This document shows, piece after piece, positions 46,570 through 57,144 of a DNA stretch of 64,000 nt. The notes beneath the pieces are model-generated. The model was not told where the DNA came from. It did no database searches and worked only from the letters and a program-made list of their open reading frames with translations. Every line of letters starts with the position of its first letter. The stretch's first letter is position 1. Both the position numbers and the translations under genes were made by a program. The stretch is taken from positions 822,925,896-822,989,895 of the forward strand of contig NC_081414.1 in assembly GCF_030272615.1 (NCBI RefSeq), given 5' to 3'. Source of the DNA: Cryptomeria japonica. Its lineage: Eukaryota; Streptophyta; Pinopsida; Cupressales; Cupressaceae.

Positions 46570-48792
46570 AATTGAATTTGAACTCATAAATGAGTGCATG
46601 CCACTTGATCCTGTAACTATACAACAATCTAGATAGTTTTCAATGTTGGATTCAGTGATCAACCAAAATACCTCTGAACCATTGACGTACCTAGATTACC
46701 TGGATCCATCGTAGACTTACACCATCGCAAAATTATTTTTACATCTATCAACTTAGCACCGCCTTCATACTTCAACTCTTCTCTAGCTAGGGCTCTTTTC
46801 ACACATTCTCCTGCACCATCATGCTCTCCCTTACCATGTCAAATCTCAGTGAAATTCCAAAAATATTGTACACCACTTGTCATATGCATCCTTGTCAAGC
46901 AATAAAACATCGTCGCATTCTTGAATTGTGTGGTGTAATTATCTGAAAATATTAAGTGTCGGTTGTATCGTATGTTTATTTCCCTTAAACTATTATAGAA
47001 AAATTTAAAGCATCCTTGTACAAACTCCGATGAATGAGTACGATGATCACTTATGTAGAAGTGATACTCTCTTACAAGCTTTCTATCCTCCTCTATGCTA
47101 TCATCTACATGCATGAATGCTATGTGTATAAAAATAGAAACTTGTGTAGAGTGGTAATACATAGATTGCACTTCATTTTGAGGTTGTAGTGTACAATTTT
47201 CAAAAAAATCAACAATAGAGATAATGGTTCCAAGAGGAAATGTGTCCTTACATAACTTGAATTTCTCATCTAACCATCGAGCTCTATGTGTATGCATTAT
47301 GTACTCATTAACTAGTTTCCCTTGAAACATTTTCATAAATTCAGCTACACATATATCATTTTTCACTAGCTGACATATCTTCAAATCTTTTCCATCTTTA
47401 ACTCCATATGTGACTATCTTGTATTTTCTGAAAGAAACTAGTTTTATACAAATTTCATGTGTGCTCTCCAAATGTATGCATCTTGGTAAATGTTGCAAAC
47501 CACCACATATAGCACAAGAACCTTCCAAACAAGACATCTTATAATAAATGAAACCATCATGTCTATTACATAGAACACTTGAAATAAATTATCTTAGCGA
47601 CATAGGAGGTATTTTTATATTTCATTCTTGCCAAACATCGTTAGTGTGCAAATTACAATAAATATGACGAAAAATATCATAGTGCATGGAAAAATCAATA
47701 TGCATCGTACAACAACACATGGTGCATACATGATTAATCTTAATATAAAAAGGTTTTGTCAATTCGAAAAATCTTTGAGAAATTCTTATTTGAGGAAACC
47801 TTTGAAGGAATCTTTCATAAAATTTAGTTTGAGTCATATCCAAATAGTGTTTGGCATGTGGCTCATGATTTTTAGACCCAATTCACCTTATAACAACATC
47901 TCTTTGGTTGGGCAAAACTCTTGTGTTGTCATGCCAAAAATTTTCAATTAATGTTCTTACTGCATCAACAACAACCTTGTCTTTGCATGGTAATCTACCT
48001 GAGAATGCCCAAAGAGAATTATTGTTAGGTTCTTCTATTTTTTCTCACCTCTTTAATGTTTTACTTAATGTTGTTCTACTAACATTTAATGACTTACTTG
48101 TTTTTCTTATCAAATGATCTTTTTTTAATTTTCTTGCTTATTATGGTTGATGTAATGACATGTCGAGTAGCATTAGAATATTTAGTACATGATTTTGAAC
48201 CAATAGCTTGATATGCTTCAAATAGATTTCTCACAATAGTTCTTTCACTGTTACTTTAAGATGGTCTTAGGCCTAGAATTTTCATTGTCTCTCTAAAATT
48301 TAAATTTTTAATCATTTGAACAATTAATTGACATCTTGTGGTTTGATTTAAGTTTTCAAAATAGTTTTTCCATATTCTTTTAACCATTCTCCTACAAGTT
48401 CATTCATTCATTTTATTGGGCGTTGGCTTCAATATATTCTCATCAATGTCAATTAGATACTTTTGTTTCCTACGAATGATTCTAGGAGGTGTTAACATTG
48501 GTGCATTATGTACATTCAATTCATCAAATAGAGAAGGTGTATGTTCATCATTTAATTGATTATTCAATGCAATATCTTCTTCAATTGCATTAGGTTCATA
48601 CAGTAAATCAAATGTCTCTTCTTCAATTGCATTAGGTGCATTATGTTTGTTTGGTAAATCAAATTGAGATGTTGAGGATGACATACCTTCTTCTCCCATT
48701 GTTCTTATGTCACATAATTTCTTCATATGTTGCCTTTTTATTTCCTTTTTGACCTCTCCTTGTTCCATCGTTCCTCGCCTATTCTTTCCCAT
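46570..48792 (-). pseudogene. Transposase-like gene (putative DDE type), N-terminal and catalytic parts
   Basis: ATG at 48792 opens 130 codons with a basic start (MGKNRRGTMEQGEVKKEIKR) and an acidic repeat-like stretch (NAIEEETFDLLYEPNAIEED). After decayed sequence the frame resumes with ENFWHDNTRVLPNQRDVV, KHYLDMTQTKFYERFLQRF and a Cys/His cluster HVCTMCCCTMHIDFSMHYD. From 47537: CAICGG, ARWLDEKFKLC, IISIVDFFENCTLQPQNEVQ, YYHSTQVSIFIHIAFMH, HLIFSDNYTTQFKNA and HGKGEHDGAGECVKRALARE. From memory, this pattern recurs in uncharacterised plant and animal proteins. A DDE-like fold, with Asp in IVDF and FSDN as candidates, is inferred. Stops and frameshifts are scattered through it, and the 3' part lies beyond copia B. 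Confidence 0.6.
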
Positions 48793-49203
48793 GGTGGATA
48801 TCAGTTGTCCTAAATAGAATCATATTACATATATATGTAAACAAAAGTTCATAAATGAACAAATAACCATAAATATGCATCTTATCACTATTTTTTGGAA
48901 TCAAACTATTAAACAATCACAATACTATTGACAAAACTAATAAGAACAACAATTCAATTATTTGAAATCATGCAACAACAAAAAACTCACTTGCTTCTAT
49001 GTATAAAAAAGTGATAGAAGTGCAAACACAGTTCCAGTGGGGCCTTCAATGACCTCAAAAACTTCTTTTGAGTTCATTGAGGCCCTTGGGCCACTAAAAC
49101 TATGTCTATGTACTGCGTGCACGCTACATTAATAACTACATACACGTTGTTAGTCCATAAAATGTTGGCAAGGCCAACGATATTTTTTTTCTCATTCTGT
49201 ACT
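48793..49203 (-). other. 5' flank of the transposase-like gene
   Basis: AT-rich sequence upstream of the ATG at 48792, where a promoter would be expected; no clear TATA box could be assigned. Near 49040-49110 there is an imperfect inverted repeat (GGCCTTCAATGACCTC against GAGTTCATTGAGGCCC). Confidence 0.4.
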
Positions 49204-49385
49204 AATAAGTAGCGCGTACGCGCTCCTAATCCTAAAAAATGTTATTGCAGGGTAGCGAATAATGGGCTTAGTACCCCGTACCCACTTACAAGTAATAAGT
49301 ATTGCGTACGCGCTCCTACACCTTAAAAAAGTTATGGCACAGTAGTGAACTAATAGGTTCAATAGCCCCTACACACTATTGGTAG
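49204..49385. repeat. Two 90 bp repeats with GC-rich palindromes, candidate right transposon end
   Basis: Direct copies start at about 49204 and 49294 (AATAAGTA...GCGTACGCGCTCCTA). The first contains the perfect 14 bp palindrome AGCGCGTACGCGCT (49211-49224); the second has a diverged form. Similar GTACGC/CTACTTAT words lie inverted at 31290-31400. Confidence 0.6.
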
Positions 49386-49412
49386 TAGAAAAAATGTGAA
49401 TGAAAAGGTGGG

Positions 49413-49413
49413 T

Positions 49414-49448
<35 letters not shown>

Positions 49449-49935
49449 AGAGTAGGGGGAGGGATAGAGGAGGGGGGATGAAAGGGAAGGAGGGAGAGAG
49501 GGAGAGAAGAAGGAGGGGGAGGGAGAGGAGAGGGGGGAGGGAGGGGAGGGAGAGGAAGAGAGAAAGAGAGAGGGAAGGAGGGAGAGGGAGAGAGAAAGGA
49601 GGGGAGGAGGGAGAGGAAGAGAGAGAGGGAAGGAGGGAGAGGGAGAGAGAGGGAGAAAGGTAGAGGTAGAGGGAGGGAGAGAGGGAGAGAAGAGGGGGGA
49701 GGGTGGGAGAGAAGAAGGAGGGGAGAGGGAGAGGAGAGGGGGAGGGAGGGGAGGGAGAGGAATAGAGATAAAGAGAGAGGGAAGGAGGGAGAGGGAGAGA
49801 GAAAGGAGGGAAGGAGGGAGAGGGAGAGAGAGGGAGAAAGGTAGAGAAGAGGGGGGAGGGAGGGAGAGGAGGGGGGGAAGGAGGGAGAGGGAGAGAGGGA
49901 GAGATAGAGAGGGGGAAGGGAGGAAGGGGTAGAGG

Positions 49936-50002
<67 letters not shown>

Positions 50003-50155
50003 GTAGGAGGGGGAGGAAGAGAGAGAGAGAGGGAAGGAGGGAGAGGGAGAGAGAGGGAGAGAGAGAGAGGGGGGAGGGAAGGTAGAGAGAGGGAGAGAGG
50101 TAGAGGGAGGGAGGGAGGGAGAGAAGATGGTGGAGGGAGGGAGAGAAGAAGTGAG
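49413..50155. repeat. Long polypurine (GA/GGA)n tract
   Basis: About 740 bp consist almost entirely of A and G on the plus strand, with a few isolated T residues. It includes a pure (AG)n run of about 30 units at about 49940-49998. The Ser/Leu/Pro-rich open frame on the opposite strand is a composition artefact. Confidence 0.95.
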
Positions 50156-50345
50156 GGACCTATAATGACACCAAATAGTCTCCTAAGGGGTTGTAGAAAA
50201 TCATATGACCCTTTAGAACACCATATGGTTTTGTTAACGGTCATTGGTGTCTTGAGGGGTCATATGTTGTCCTAAGGGGTCACAAGACACCATATGACCT
50301 CATAGGAAACAATGTGACCTCTAATGACACCTAAGGTGTCATATA
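50156..50345. repeat. Cluster of alternating CATATGACC / GGTCATATG words
   Basis: TCATATGACC, CACCATATGG, GGTCATATG, CACCATATGACC and GGTGTCATATAG occur within about 150 bp on alternating strands, interleaved with AAGGGGT and GACACC. This gives several possible hairpins. Confidence 0.5.
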
Positions 50346-50688
50346 GTTGGCTAATAAAATGATATATTAAATTTAAAGTTATGAATAGAACATAAGTAGT
50401 TTAGTTTGGATATAGCTAAGTTGGACCATTGAAAGCATAAGAGAGACTCCAAGCGAACAAACAACAAGGCTTCACTAAAAAGAAAGTATAAGAGCTTGAC
50501 CTAACCCTAAGAAGACTGCCTAAGTTCTAAAACATATTATGCTATTAAATTTGCAAGGTTATAGGACTTATCTCGATTGTGACTATAGGAATTATAGAAG
50601 AAGAGAAAGAGGGAGGGAGAGAAGAAGAGAAAGAGGGATGGGGTATGGAGGAAGGGAGAAGGGGAGAGACCGAGAGAGAGAGGGTGTT
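50346..50688. other. Spacer with a second short purine stretch
   Basis: No gene was seen. About 50594-50687 is again GA-rich (GAAGAGAAAGAGGGAGGGAG) and directly abuts the LTR-like fragment at 50689. Confidence 0.5.
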
Positions 50689-50998
50689 GGTATTTTGATA
50701 TGGTTTTGTCATTGATGTCAACACCTACTGGAACACTACCACTTTGGAGATCGAGCAACATTCACCGGCAAGCAAGTAACTATTGCACAGTTACTGGTAT
50801 ATGGTTCACTGATAGGATACAATGTTCACCGGCACTTGGTAATGTTGAAAACATCATGTGGACACTTTGTTTTGAAGAATTAATCATTGGCATATTCATA
50901 TTTGCATATTTGCTTTTACCGGGAAATAGGTCTAGGGTTACACCGGCAAGTTTATCTTTTCCAGATCAGCATGGCATGCTATGGAGATGATCTATTAT
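50689..50998 (+). repeat. LTR-like fragment interrupted by the Tat element
   Basis: Begins TGTTGGTATTTTGATATGGT right after a purine-rich stretch, as an LTR would after a polypurine tract, and includes several CACCGG words. It stops at the Tat 5' LTR, so any remainder would lie beyond the right edge. No partner copy is in the window. Confidence 0.4.
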
Positions 50999-51778
50999 TG
51001 TAGACACCTAAAATTGTCTAGTCTAATTAAATAAATATTTTTATTTATTTAATTATCTAAGCCTAATTCTTCTATTAATTAAATAAATCTTTATTTATTT
51101 AATTAATTCATTTATCCTCTTCTAGCCTTATTTCTCATTTAAATAAATACATTTATTTATTTAAATTATCCTTTTCCTAAAATAAATAAATATTTTTATT
51201 TATTTAATTATCTCACTTCTTCTATTAATTATATAAATCTTTATTTATTTAATTAATTCATTAGCCTTTTCTACCCATGACACATGTCATTCATCTCTTA
51301 ATTCATACACTACCTACCCCTTTCATTATTTTATTATTTCTTTTACCTACCCTCTAATCATAGCCGACCTCCTTTTACACCTCTCAATATTATCCCTCCA
51401 TTTCATATAGTGTCTTCTATATAAGGAGATGCTTCCTTCATTATCAACCCTAATCATGCATTCTAATGAATCATCTTAATGACTTGACTACACTACGATC
51501 CTACTTGCAACCACATTCCGTTCTTTGTTGAGCTCTTGTGCACATAAAATCTGAGAGCAAATGTATCAAGCAAGATCAATGGAGATAGGAAGAATGGAGA
51601 TCCAAACCCTATTGGACATGTGATGGTATAATCTTTGTGATTTCATTTGATTTGCATTGTCTTAGGTAATCTTCATGTGTTATGGTGGATCTTTGTTGTT
51701 GTTAGGCTAGGGTTTTGTGGTTGAATCTGTTTAGCCTTTCAATATCGTTATTGTTGTTATCCATTTTCACCATATACA
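50999..51778 (+). repeat. Tat element 5' LTR
   Basis: Begins TGTAGACACC and ends CCATATACA. The first part is AT-rich with repeated TTAAATAAATATTTTTATTT-like words, in the same style as the LTR of the pol-less element. No second copy is in the window; the 3' boundary rests on the primer site position. Confidence 0.8.
51418..51424 (+). promoter_or_regulatory. Putative TATA box of the Tat LTR
   Basis: TATATAA followed by GGAGATGCTTCC, about 360 bp before the LTR end. Confidence 0.55.
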
Positions 51779-51781
51779 TTT

Positions 51782-51801
51782 TGGCACGCCCGGTGGGACT
51801 C
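51782..51801 (+). other. Tat element primer binding site
   Basis: TGGCACGCCCGGTGGGACTC begins three bases after the LTR end. The tRNA is not assigned with confidence. Its layout resembles the site of the pol-less element. Confidence 0.6.
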
Positions 51802-51889
51802 TTGTCCCTTTTGCATTTAACATCCTTGTTGCAGATTTTGTATTTTGAAGTGGTAGATTTGGCATTTTTGGCAGCATTTTGATATTTTT

Positions 51890-52150
51890 GCGTCTATGCA
51901 CTTTCGGATCGCGTTTTTGATTTTCTAGCGTGTCTGCGACATCTAGAGTCGCATCTATGTTATTGGCAATATTTTATTTTGCAGGTTCCAGGAAAGCACG
52001 TTTGTGTTATAAAGTCGCGTCTACGCTGTTTTTAGCTGCGTCTATGTCCAGAAGATGCGTCTGAGTTCTGTAGTCGTGTTTGTGTCTCATAGAACCATGT
52101 TTGTGTCATAAAGTCGCATCTGTGTTGAGGGTAATCGCGTTTGTGTTCAC
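51890..52150 (+). repeat. Dispersed GCGTCTGTGTT-like repeats, first cluster
   Basis: Words such as GCGTCTATG, TCGCGTCTACGCTG, TGCGTCTATGTC, GTCGCATCTGTGTT and ATCGCGTTTGTGTT recur about a dozen times at irregular 15-35 bp spacing in the leader. Confidence 0.75.
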
Positions 52151-52685
52151 CAGTTTCAAATTTTGGGTTTTTATTGATTCAGTTTTTGGATTTTGCATTT
52201 AGGGTTTCAGATCTGGTTTATTTTGAGCTAACATTTTCAGATCTAGCTAACAAAATTGGTGCAGCTTGTCTTAAAAGCAAAATCGTTTGGTTAAAGGCCC
52301 CTATTTTCACAAAGTCTTTTGGGTTTAAAATTTACCTAACTTGTGTGCCTCCAGGAAGGGGTGATCATTTGAAACAATCCAAACTACTAATAAATCTTTG
52401 TTGCAGGTCCTTGGCAAGGGTTTTTGGATTTCTTTTTATTGTGTGCCTTGTTTTCATAGACTAGGAAACACTTCAATTGGTGCACTAAAATTGAATCATT
52501 GTCTTTTGTGTCTTGAGCAATAGGCTCTTTTTGTTTAATCTTTAGAGGGCCTGTCTTCCCGTGTGGTCATTAGGACTACTAGTGAGAAGAGAACGACCCA
52601 AGTGGTAGCGAGGAAAACCCACCTCTTCTGAACCACTATAAACAAATGTATTCATGGTGAAAACTATGGATAATGTGTGCTGATT
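52151..52685 (+). other. Leader spacer of the Tat element
   Basis: No gene recognised. A 107-codon open frame here has no family resemblance. Confidence 0.5.
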
Positions 52686-53110
52686 AGTTCATACCAACAC
52701 TATGTCTCCCCATAAACCTGTTTGATCAAATTTATTTGATCATTTGTAGGGCATAACCCCTATCAGCTAGGAGCCTTCTATATTTACAGAGCAAAAAGTG
52801 CCACATGTATGGCCACACAAGTGGATTCCCTTACTAGCACCTTTTTGTTTTAGAAGCCCAAATCCTTCTAGTTGTTGGGGCAGGAGGTCAGACCTCTAGT
52901 AGCGGCCCACACACATACGATTCTTATTAGAGATACAAAGTTCGCCACGGGGAGTTTTCATGGGGACTAATGCTTGGCTAACCCGAGAAGTGAGTGCCAA
53001 GGGTGGAGCCAATGAGGTCAAGCATCTAAGTATCCGCTCTGAATAGCATAGCCTCGAGGGTAAAACCTCATGTGGGATCAACAACTATTGTCTTGGCCAG
53101 CCATAAGAAT
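52686..53110 (+). other. Conserved leader block of the Tat element
   Basis: Matches the reverse complement of 10976-11345. Long common words include GGGGAGTTTTCATGG and AGTGAGTGCCAAGGGTGGAG. Conservation between an element with pol and one without suggests a cis-acting RNA function (inference). Confidence 0.8.
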
Positions 53111-53369
53111 TGTGCTTGACTTATTTTAAACATTCAAAACATTCAAGACCAAACAACAAAACATTGTGTCTTTTGTGTCTTCAAGTGTATGCAAAACATT
53201 TTTACATCAAACAAAACACTTTTCTTGGAGCCATTTTGAGTCTAGACACTTGCAAACATTGGGTCTTCATCAACACTGTGTCCTCTTGTCACGAAAAATA
53301 GTCAAACAGTCAGATTTGGTCACAACAAAATGACTTCACAGATTCGAAAAAATTGCACAAATTTTACAG

Positions 53370-53560
53370 AAACGCGTCTATGTCGGACATAATAGTGTCT
53401 GTGTTGTATAACTGCATCTGCGAAGGGCAGAAATGCGTCTGTGTTTACAGAATCAACATTAGAATTTGCAAAAAAATATCAGAAACACGTCTGTGTTAAA
53501 CAGAGTCGCGTCTGCGTTAGGAAACCGTGTCTATGAAGTATACAGGCGCGTCTATGTTCA
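53370..53560 (+). repeat. Dispersed GCGTCTGTGTT-like repeats, second cluster
   Basis: ACGCGTCTATGTC, GTGTCTGTGTTG, GCATCTGCG, TGCGTCTGTGTT, ACACGTCTGTGTT, GTCGCGTCTGCGTT and GCGCGTCTATGTT follow one another, resuming the motif on the far side of the conserved block. Confidence 0.75.
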
Positions 53561-54048
53561 GAATTGAAAAATTGTTACAGTCCAGCAAACAAACACAGTT
53601 AGTTTCAGAATTCTTGAGCTTCCTAGGTCATTTCTCTAGGGTTCATCTAGCATTCAACCTATCTTTGGGTCTCACAAAGTCCATCATTGCTTCACATCTC
53701 ACATTACATTCACATTTGTTTAAAATTGAGTCAAAAGGTCACTTGCTTGTCCTCATCATACTTTGTCAACACACTACATATAACAACACTTTGCTAAGTG
53801 GTCCCTCATCAAGGTTTCTTACCTTTGGGTCTCATTTGGTCTTACTTAGAGTCAAGGTCAACTTACCTCATCAAGAGAAACTATCCTCTCTTTGGAAGTC
53901 ACACCTACTCTACTACATACATAGTTGGTCTTACACTTTGGACATTGCAAGTACACTTCAGATTCATTTACATTCCATCCAACTCTTAGTCTTCCATACT
54001 TTTTTCATTTTTCATCTAGTCTCACACATCTCGGTCAATACCTAGTTC

Positions 54049-56052
54049 ATGGTTGAAACCCATCTTCAAAAATCTAGGAGAGAAACTAAAGAGGTTCAAA
54101 AGTCCGCAAACATGAGTTCTTATGAGTATGAGAATGATATCTTTTTCAATTCTGATCATACTATATTACCTGACATGGATGCCTATAGAAACATTCCAAA
54201 TGTTGAGAACATGGACACTACAAACAACAATGCTACACATAATGACAATATGGACAACTTTTCCATACATTCAGCAGATGTGGAAGAATCCATTATGAAT
54301 CCCCATTTCAATCGACTGGTTGAGGAAATAATGAGGAGGGATAGACAATACTTCTTACGAATGATGGCACAAAGTGGAGCCAAGATACCTCATGATTTTG
54401 ACATGTCTCAAATAATGGAAAATAGGCCTTTGCAACAAACTCACTCCAACATGGATCAAAGAAGGCCTAATAGTGGAGGCAATAGAGGACCACATATAGT
54501 ACCTGAATCACCATCATCTTTGCTTCAAAAACTAGAGGTCCCACATACACATGGTCAAGCATATGATACTAACCTCCGTAGACCATTATGGAAGTCTTAT
54601 GTAGACAGATATGCTCAATCACATACCAATGCTAAGGATCAACCACCAAAGCAATTGGATATTCAAAGGCATGCTCAAAATTTGGACACAAGGAAACCCC
54701 GTGTCAAATTTGGGGGAAACACATTAGAACATGACATGCCTATAGAGTATGGTATACATGGACAAAATAGATATTGTGTTCCTCAACATGAATCTATACC
54801 AAGTGGTCCATATATGCAGCATCACTATAGACCTCCTCCATATGAACATGTGTATGATCAATATCATCCATATATGCAACATGCTCCTCCACCAATTGGT
54901 GCCTTAAGCATAGGGTATGGTCCAAGAAGTCGATCTCCACCTAAGAGCAATTTGGAACAACAAATCAAGGACTTACAAAAGAAAATGGAGGACATAAATA
55001 CACCGAATCCAACATACACAATGAGAGACATATGTCCTTATCCATTTGACAAGAGCATTCCAATGCCTCCATTTCCTACACACTTTGTGATGCCTAAGTT
55101 TGATAAGTATAGAGGAAAAGGGGATCCTAAGGCACACATAAGACAGTTTTTCATAGCTTGCATTGAGATAGCAACAGAAGAGATATATTTGATGAGATTA
55201 TTCCCACAGAGCTTAGGTGATCAAGCTATGGAATGGTTCTCCCAACTTCCACCTGGAATTAAGTCATGGGGTGACTTAGTAGAGGCATTCATCTAGCATT
55301 TCTCCTACAACATAGAGACAGACATATCAGTCACTACTTTGTGCAACACCAAGCAAAAAGAGGGAGAGTCTTTTGCATCATTTTTACAAAGATGGAGAAA
55401 TCTAGCCAGCAGATGCTCTTGTGAAATTCCACAAAAACAAATGGTAGAGATGTTCACACAAAATGTTAACAAAGACATTGGCTATGATCTAAGGAAAGCT
55501 TGTTTGTCCACCTTCAAGGACATCATTGAAAAAGGCTTAGCAATAGAGAAGGTCCTAATTGAACAAGGAGTCATTAAGATATTCAAGGAAAACAAAGATG
55601 ACTTTAAAGGAAAAGACAAGCCAAGATTTTGGAATAAAAACAAGAACATAGTCAATGATGGTGTTGTTGATGCCAATACAGTGCGACCCAAATTCATCTT
55701 TTCAGGATCAAGTTCTACAAACAATCAAGTGAATACTCAAACAACTTCTAGATCACGAAGGAAGTACACTCCATTGGGAGAACCACTTGAGTCAGTTTTC
55801 AAGAAGCTAGTGGCAAACAAGGTAATCACAATTCCAGATTTTCTTCCATATGAACCAAAGGTTAAACCAAATTGGTGGAATGATGATGAGTATTGTGAAT
55901 TTCATATGAGCAAGGGTCATAAGATAGGAAATTGTCATTGACTGAAGAACATCATACAAGATCTCATTGATAGAGGTGACATTGAGATTGAAGGACACTC
56001 ATCCAATCAAGAACATGAGATGTTTAAGGAACCATTCCCAAAACATGACAAT
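54049..56052 (+). pseudogene. Tat element gag
   Basis: ATG at 54049 starts a Pro-, His-, Gln- and Asn-rich N-terminal region. A short coiled coil follows (SNLEQQIKDLQKKMEDI), then the gag core (PKFDKYRGKGDPKAHIRQFF, LMRLFPQSLGDQAMEWFSQL, FASFLQRWRNLASRC). The C-terminal motif CEFHMSKGHKIGNC replaces the standard knuckle with a Cys-His-His-Cys spacing and is followed by LKNIIQDLIDRGDIEI. Premature stops lie at 55294 (TAG) and 55939 (TGA), each one base from Gln or Arg. A TGA at 56053 ends the open stretch, but the same frame continues into the protease region. Stops aside, the frame is unbroken. Confidence 0.85.
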
Positions 56053-57138
56053 TGAAAAGCTAAAGTCACAGATGATCAAACCAACTATACCAGAGCATCT
56101 TACAACTATGATTCAACCATCAATCACATCTCGATGGACAATTATGTCTCTACCATTATCATCAAGGACAAAGCATCTGAGAATTCTACTCGGAGACCCA
56201 TAATTGTCCTAAAAGGTGTTGGATCTTCTTCTGAACCTACCTCTGAATGTCATGTTACAACCCGCCGAGGTAAAATCACTTTGCAAGATGATCCAACTAA
56301 AAACACCACTTCTTCATCAACCAAACCTGAGTATGATCTTGTAGAAAAATTAGGGAAGACACCCGCGCTCATCTCCATCCTTGAGCTATTACGCATATCT
56401 CTCGCACATAAAGCCATTCTTGACAAAGTCTTGAGAGATACTGTTGTTCCTACTGATCTGAACGTGGACTAGTTTCAAGCCATGGTGGGATACCTTTCCA
56501 TTCCACACTCCCTTACTTTCACAGAAGCCGATGATGCCTCCGTAAGTCAGCCACATAATGCACCATTACACATTGAAGCCTTCATACACAAACATCAAAT
56601 AAAAAGAGTCCTGATAGATGGAGGAGCAGGTCTAAACATTTGCACATTAAGCACTATTACATAATTGAGATATTTTGATTAAGCTGTGAATTCTACAAAT
56701 CAAATCACCATTAAGGCATATGATGACAAAGAGTGTTCATCCAAGGGCACAGTCACCTTACCTCTTAGAGTTGGGCCAGTTACAAAGGATGTGGTTTGTT
56801 AAGTCCTGGATTTAGATCTCACTTATAACATATTGCTAGGACGCCCTTGGATTCATGAAATGAGGGTAGTCCCATCCACATATCACCAATGCATTAAGTT
56901 TCCTCATAATGGAGTGGAAGTAACAGTTAACGGTGATCCTAATCCATTCATATACTGCAATAACCTGAAATCAAAGACTGCAACCATCATTCCTAGTAAT
57001 CATGAGGTTGTTCCTTCGTCGGCATACATTGATCCTGAGTCGTTAAAACCTTCGACATCAAAACAAGGTGAGTTTAAAGGAAAGTTTCAAGACAAGGGCA
57101 TGGGGGAATATACTTTAAATCAGACCATGTACTTATGA
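56053..57138 (+). pseudogene. Tat element protease region
   Basis: This is in the same frame as gag. It contains RRPIIVLKGVG, CHVTTRRGKITLQ, YDLVEKLGKTPALISILELL and the aspartic protease motif RVLIDGGAGLNICTL, the Tat form in which Gly follows the catalytic Asp. The hydrophobic [10 protein letters not shown] motif marks the end of the protease fold. Stops occur at 56053, 56470, 56662, 56680, 56800 and 57136. The last four are TAA or TGA. Confidence 0.82.
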
Positions 57139-57144
57139 CAAGTC

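Larger units (their letters stand above)
31260..49385. mobile_element. Candidate large DNA transposon with two convergent genes
   Basis: The proposed ends carry similar motifs in inverted orientation. The left end reads GAGCATGTACGCACTACTTA going inward; the right end, on the minus strand going inward, reads GAGCGCGTACGCGCTACTTA. Between them are a plus-strand multi-exon gene and a minus-strand transposase-like gene that converge on a satellite array. Copia B is a later insertion. Exact termini and a target duplication were not identified, so the boundaries are approximate. The two genes might also belong to separate elements of one family. Confidence 0.4.

Noticed and set aside
39051-46574. 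A clean 5 bp target duplication for copia B
   Set aside because: The flanks are ACATG and AATTG, matching at only 3 of 5 positions. The insertion is supported instead by LTRs, the primer site and continuity of the split gene.
46379-46627. 82-codon minus-strand frame spanning the copia B LTR edge
   Set aside because: It is a chance frame across the junction between LTR and the transposase-like gene.
49369-50244. 291-codon minus-strand open frame rich in Ser, Leu and Pro
   Set aside because: It is the translation of the polypurine tract read from the other strand; the opposite-strand Arg/Glu/Gly frames are the same artefact.
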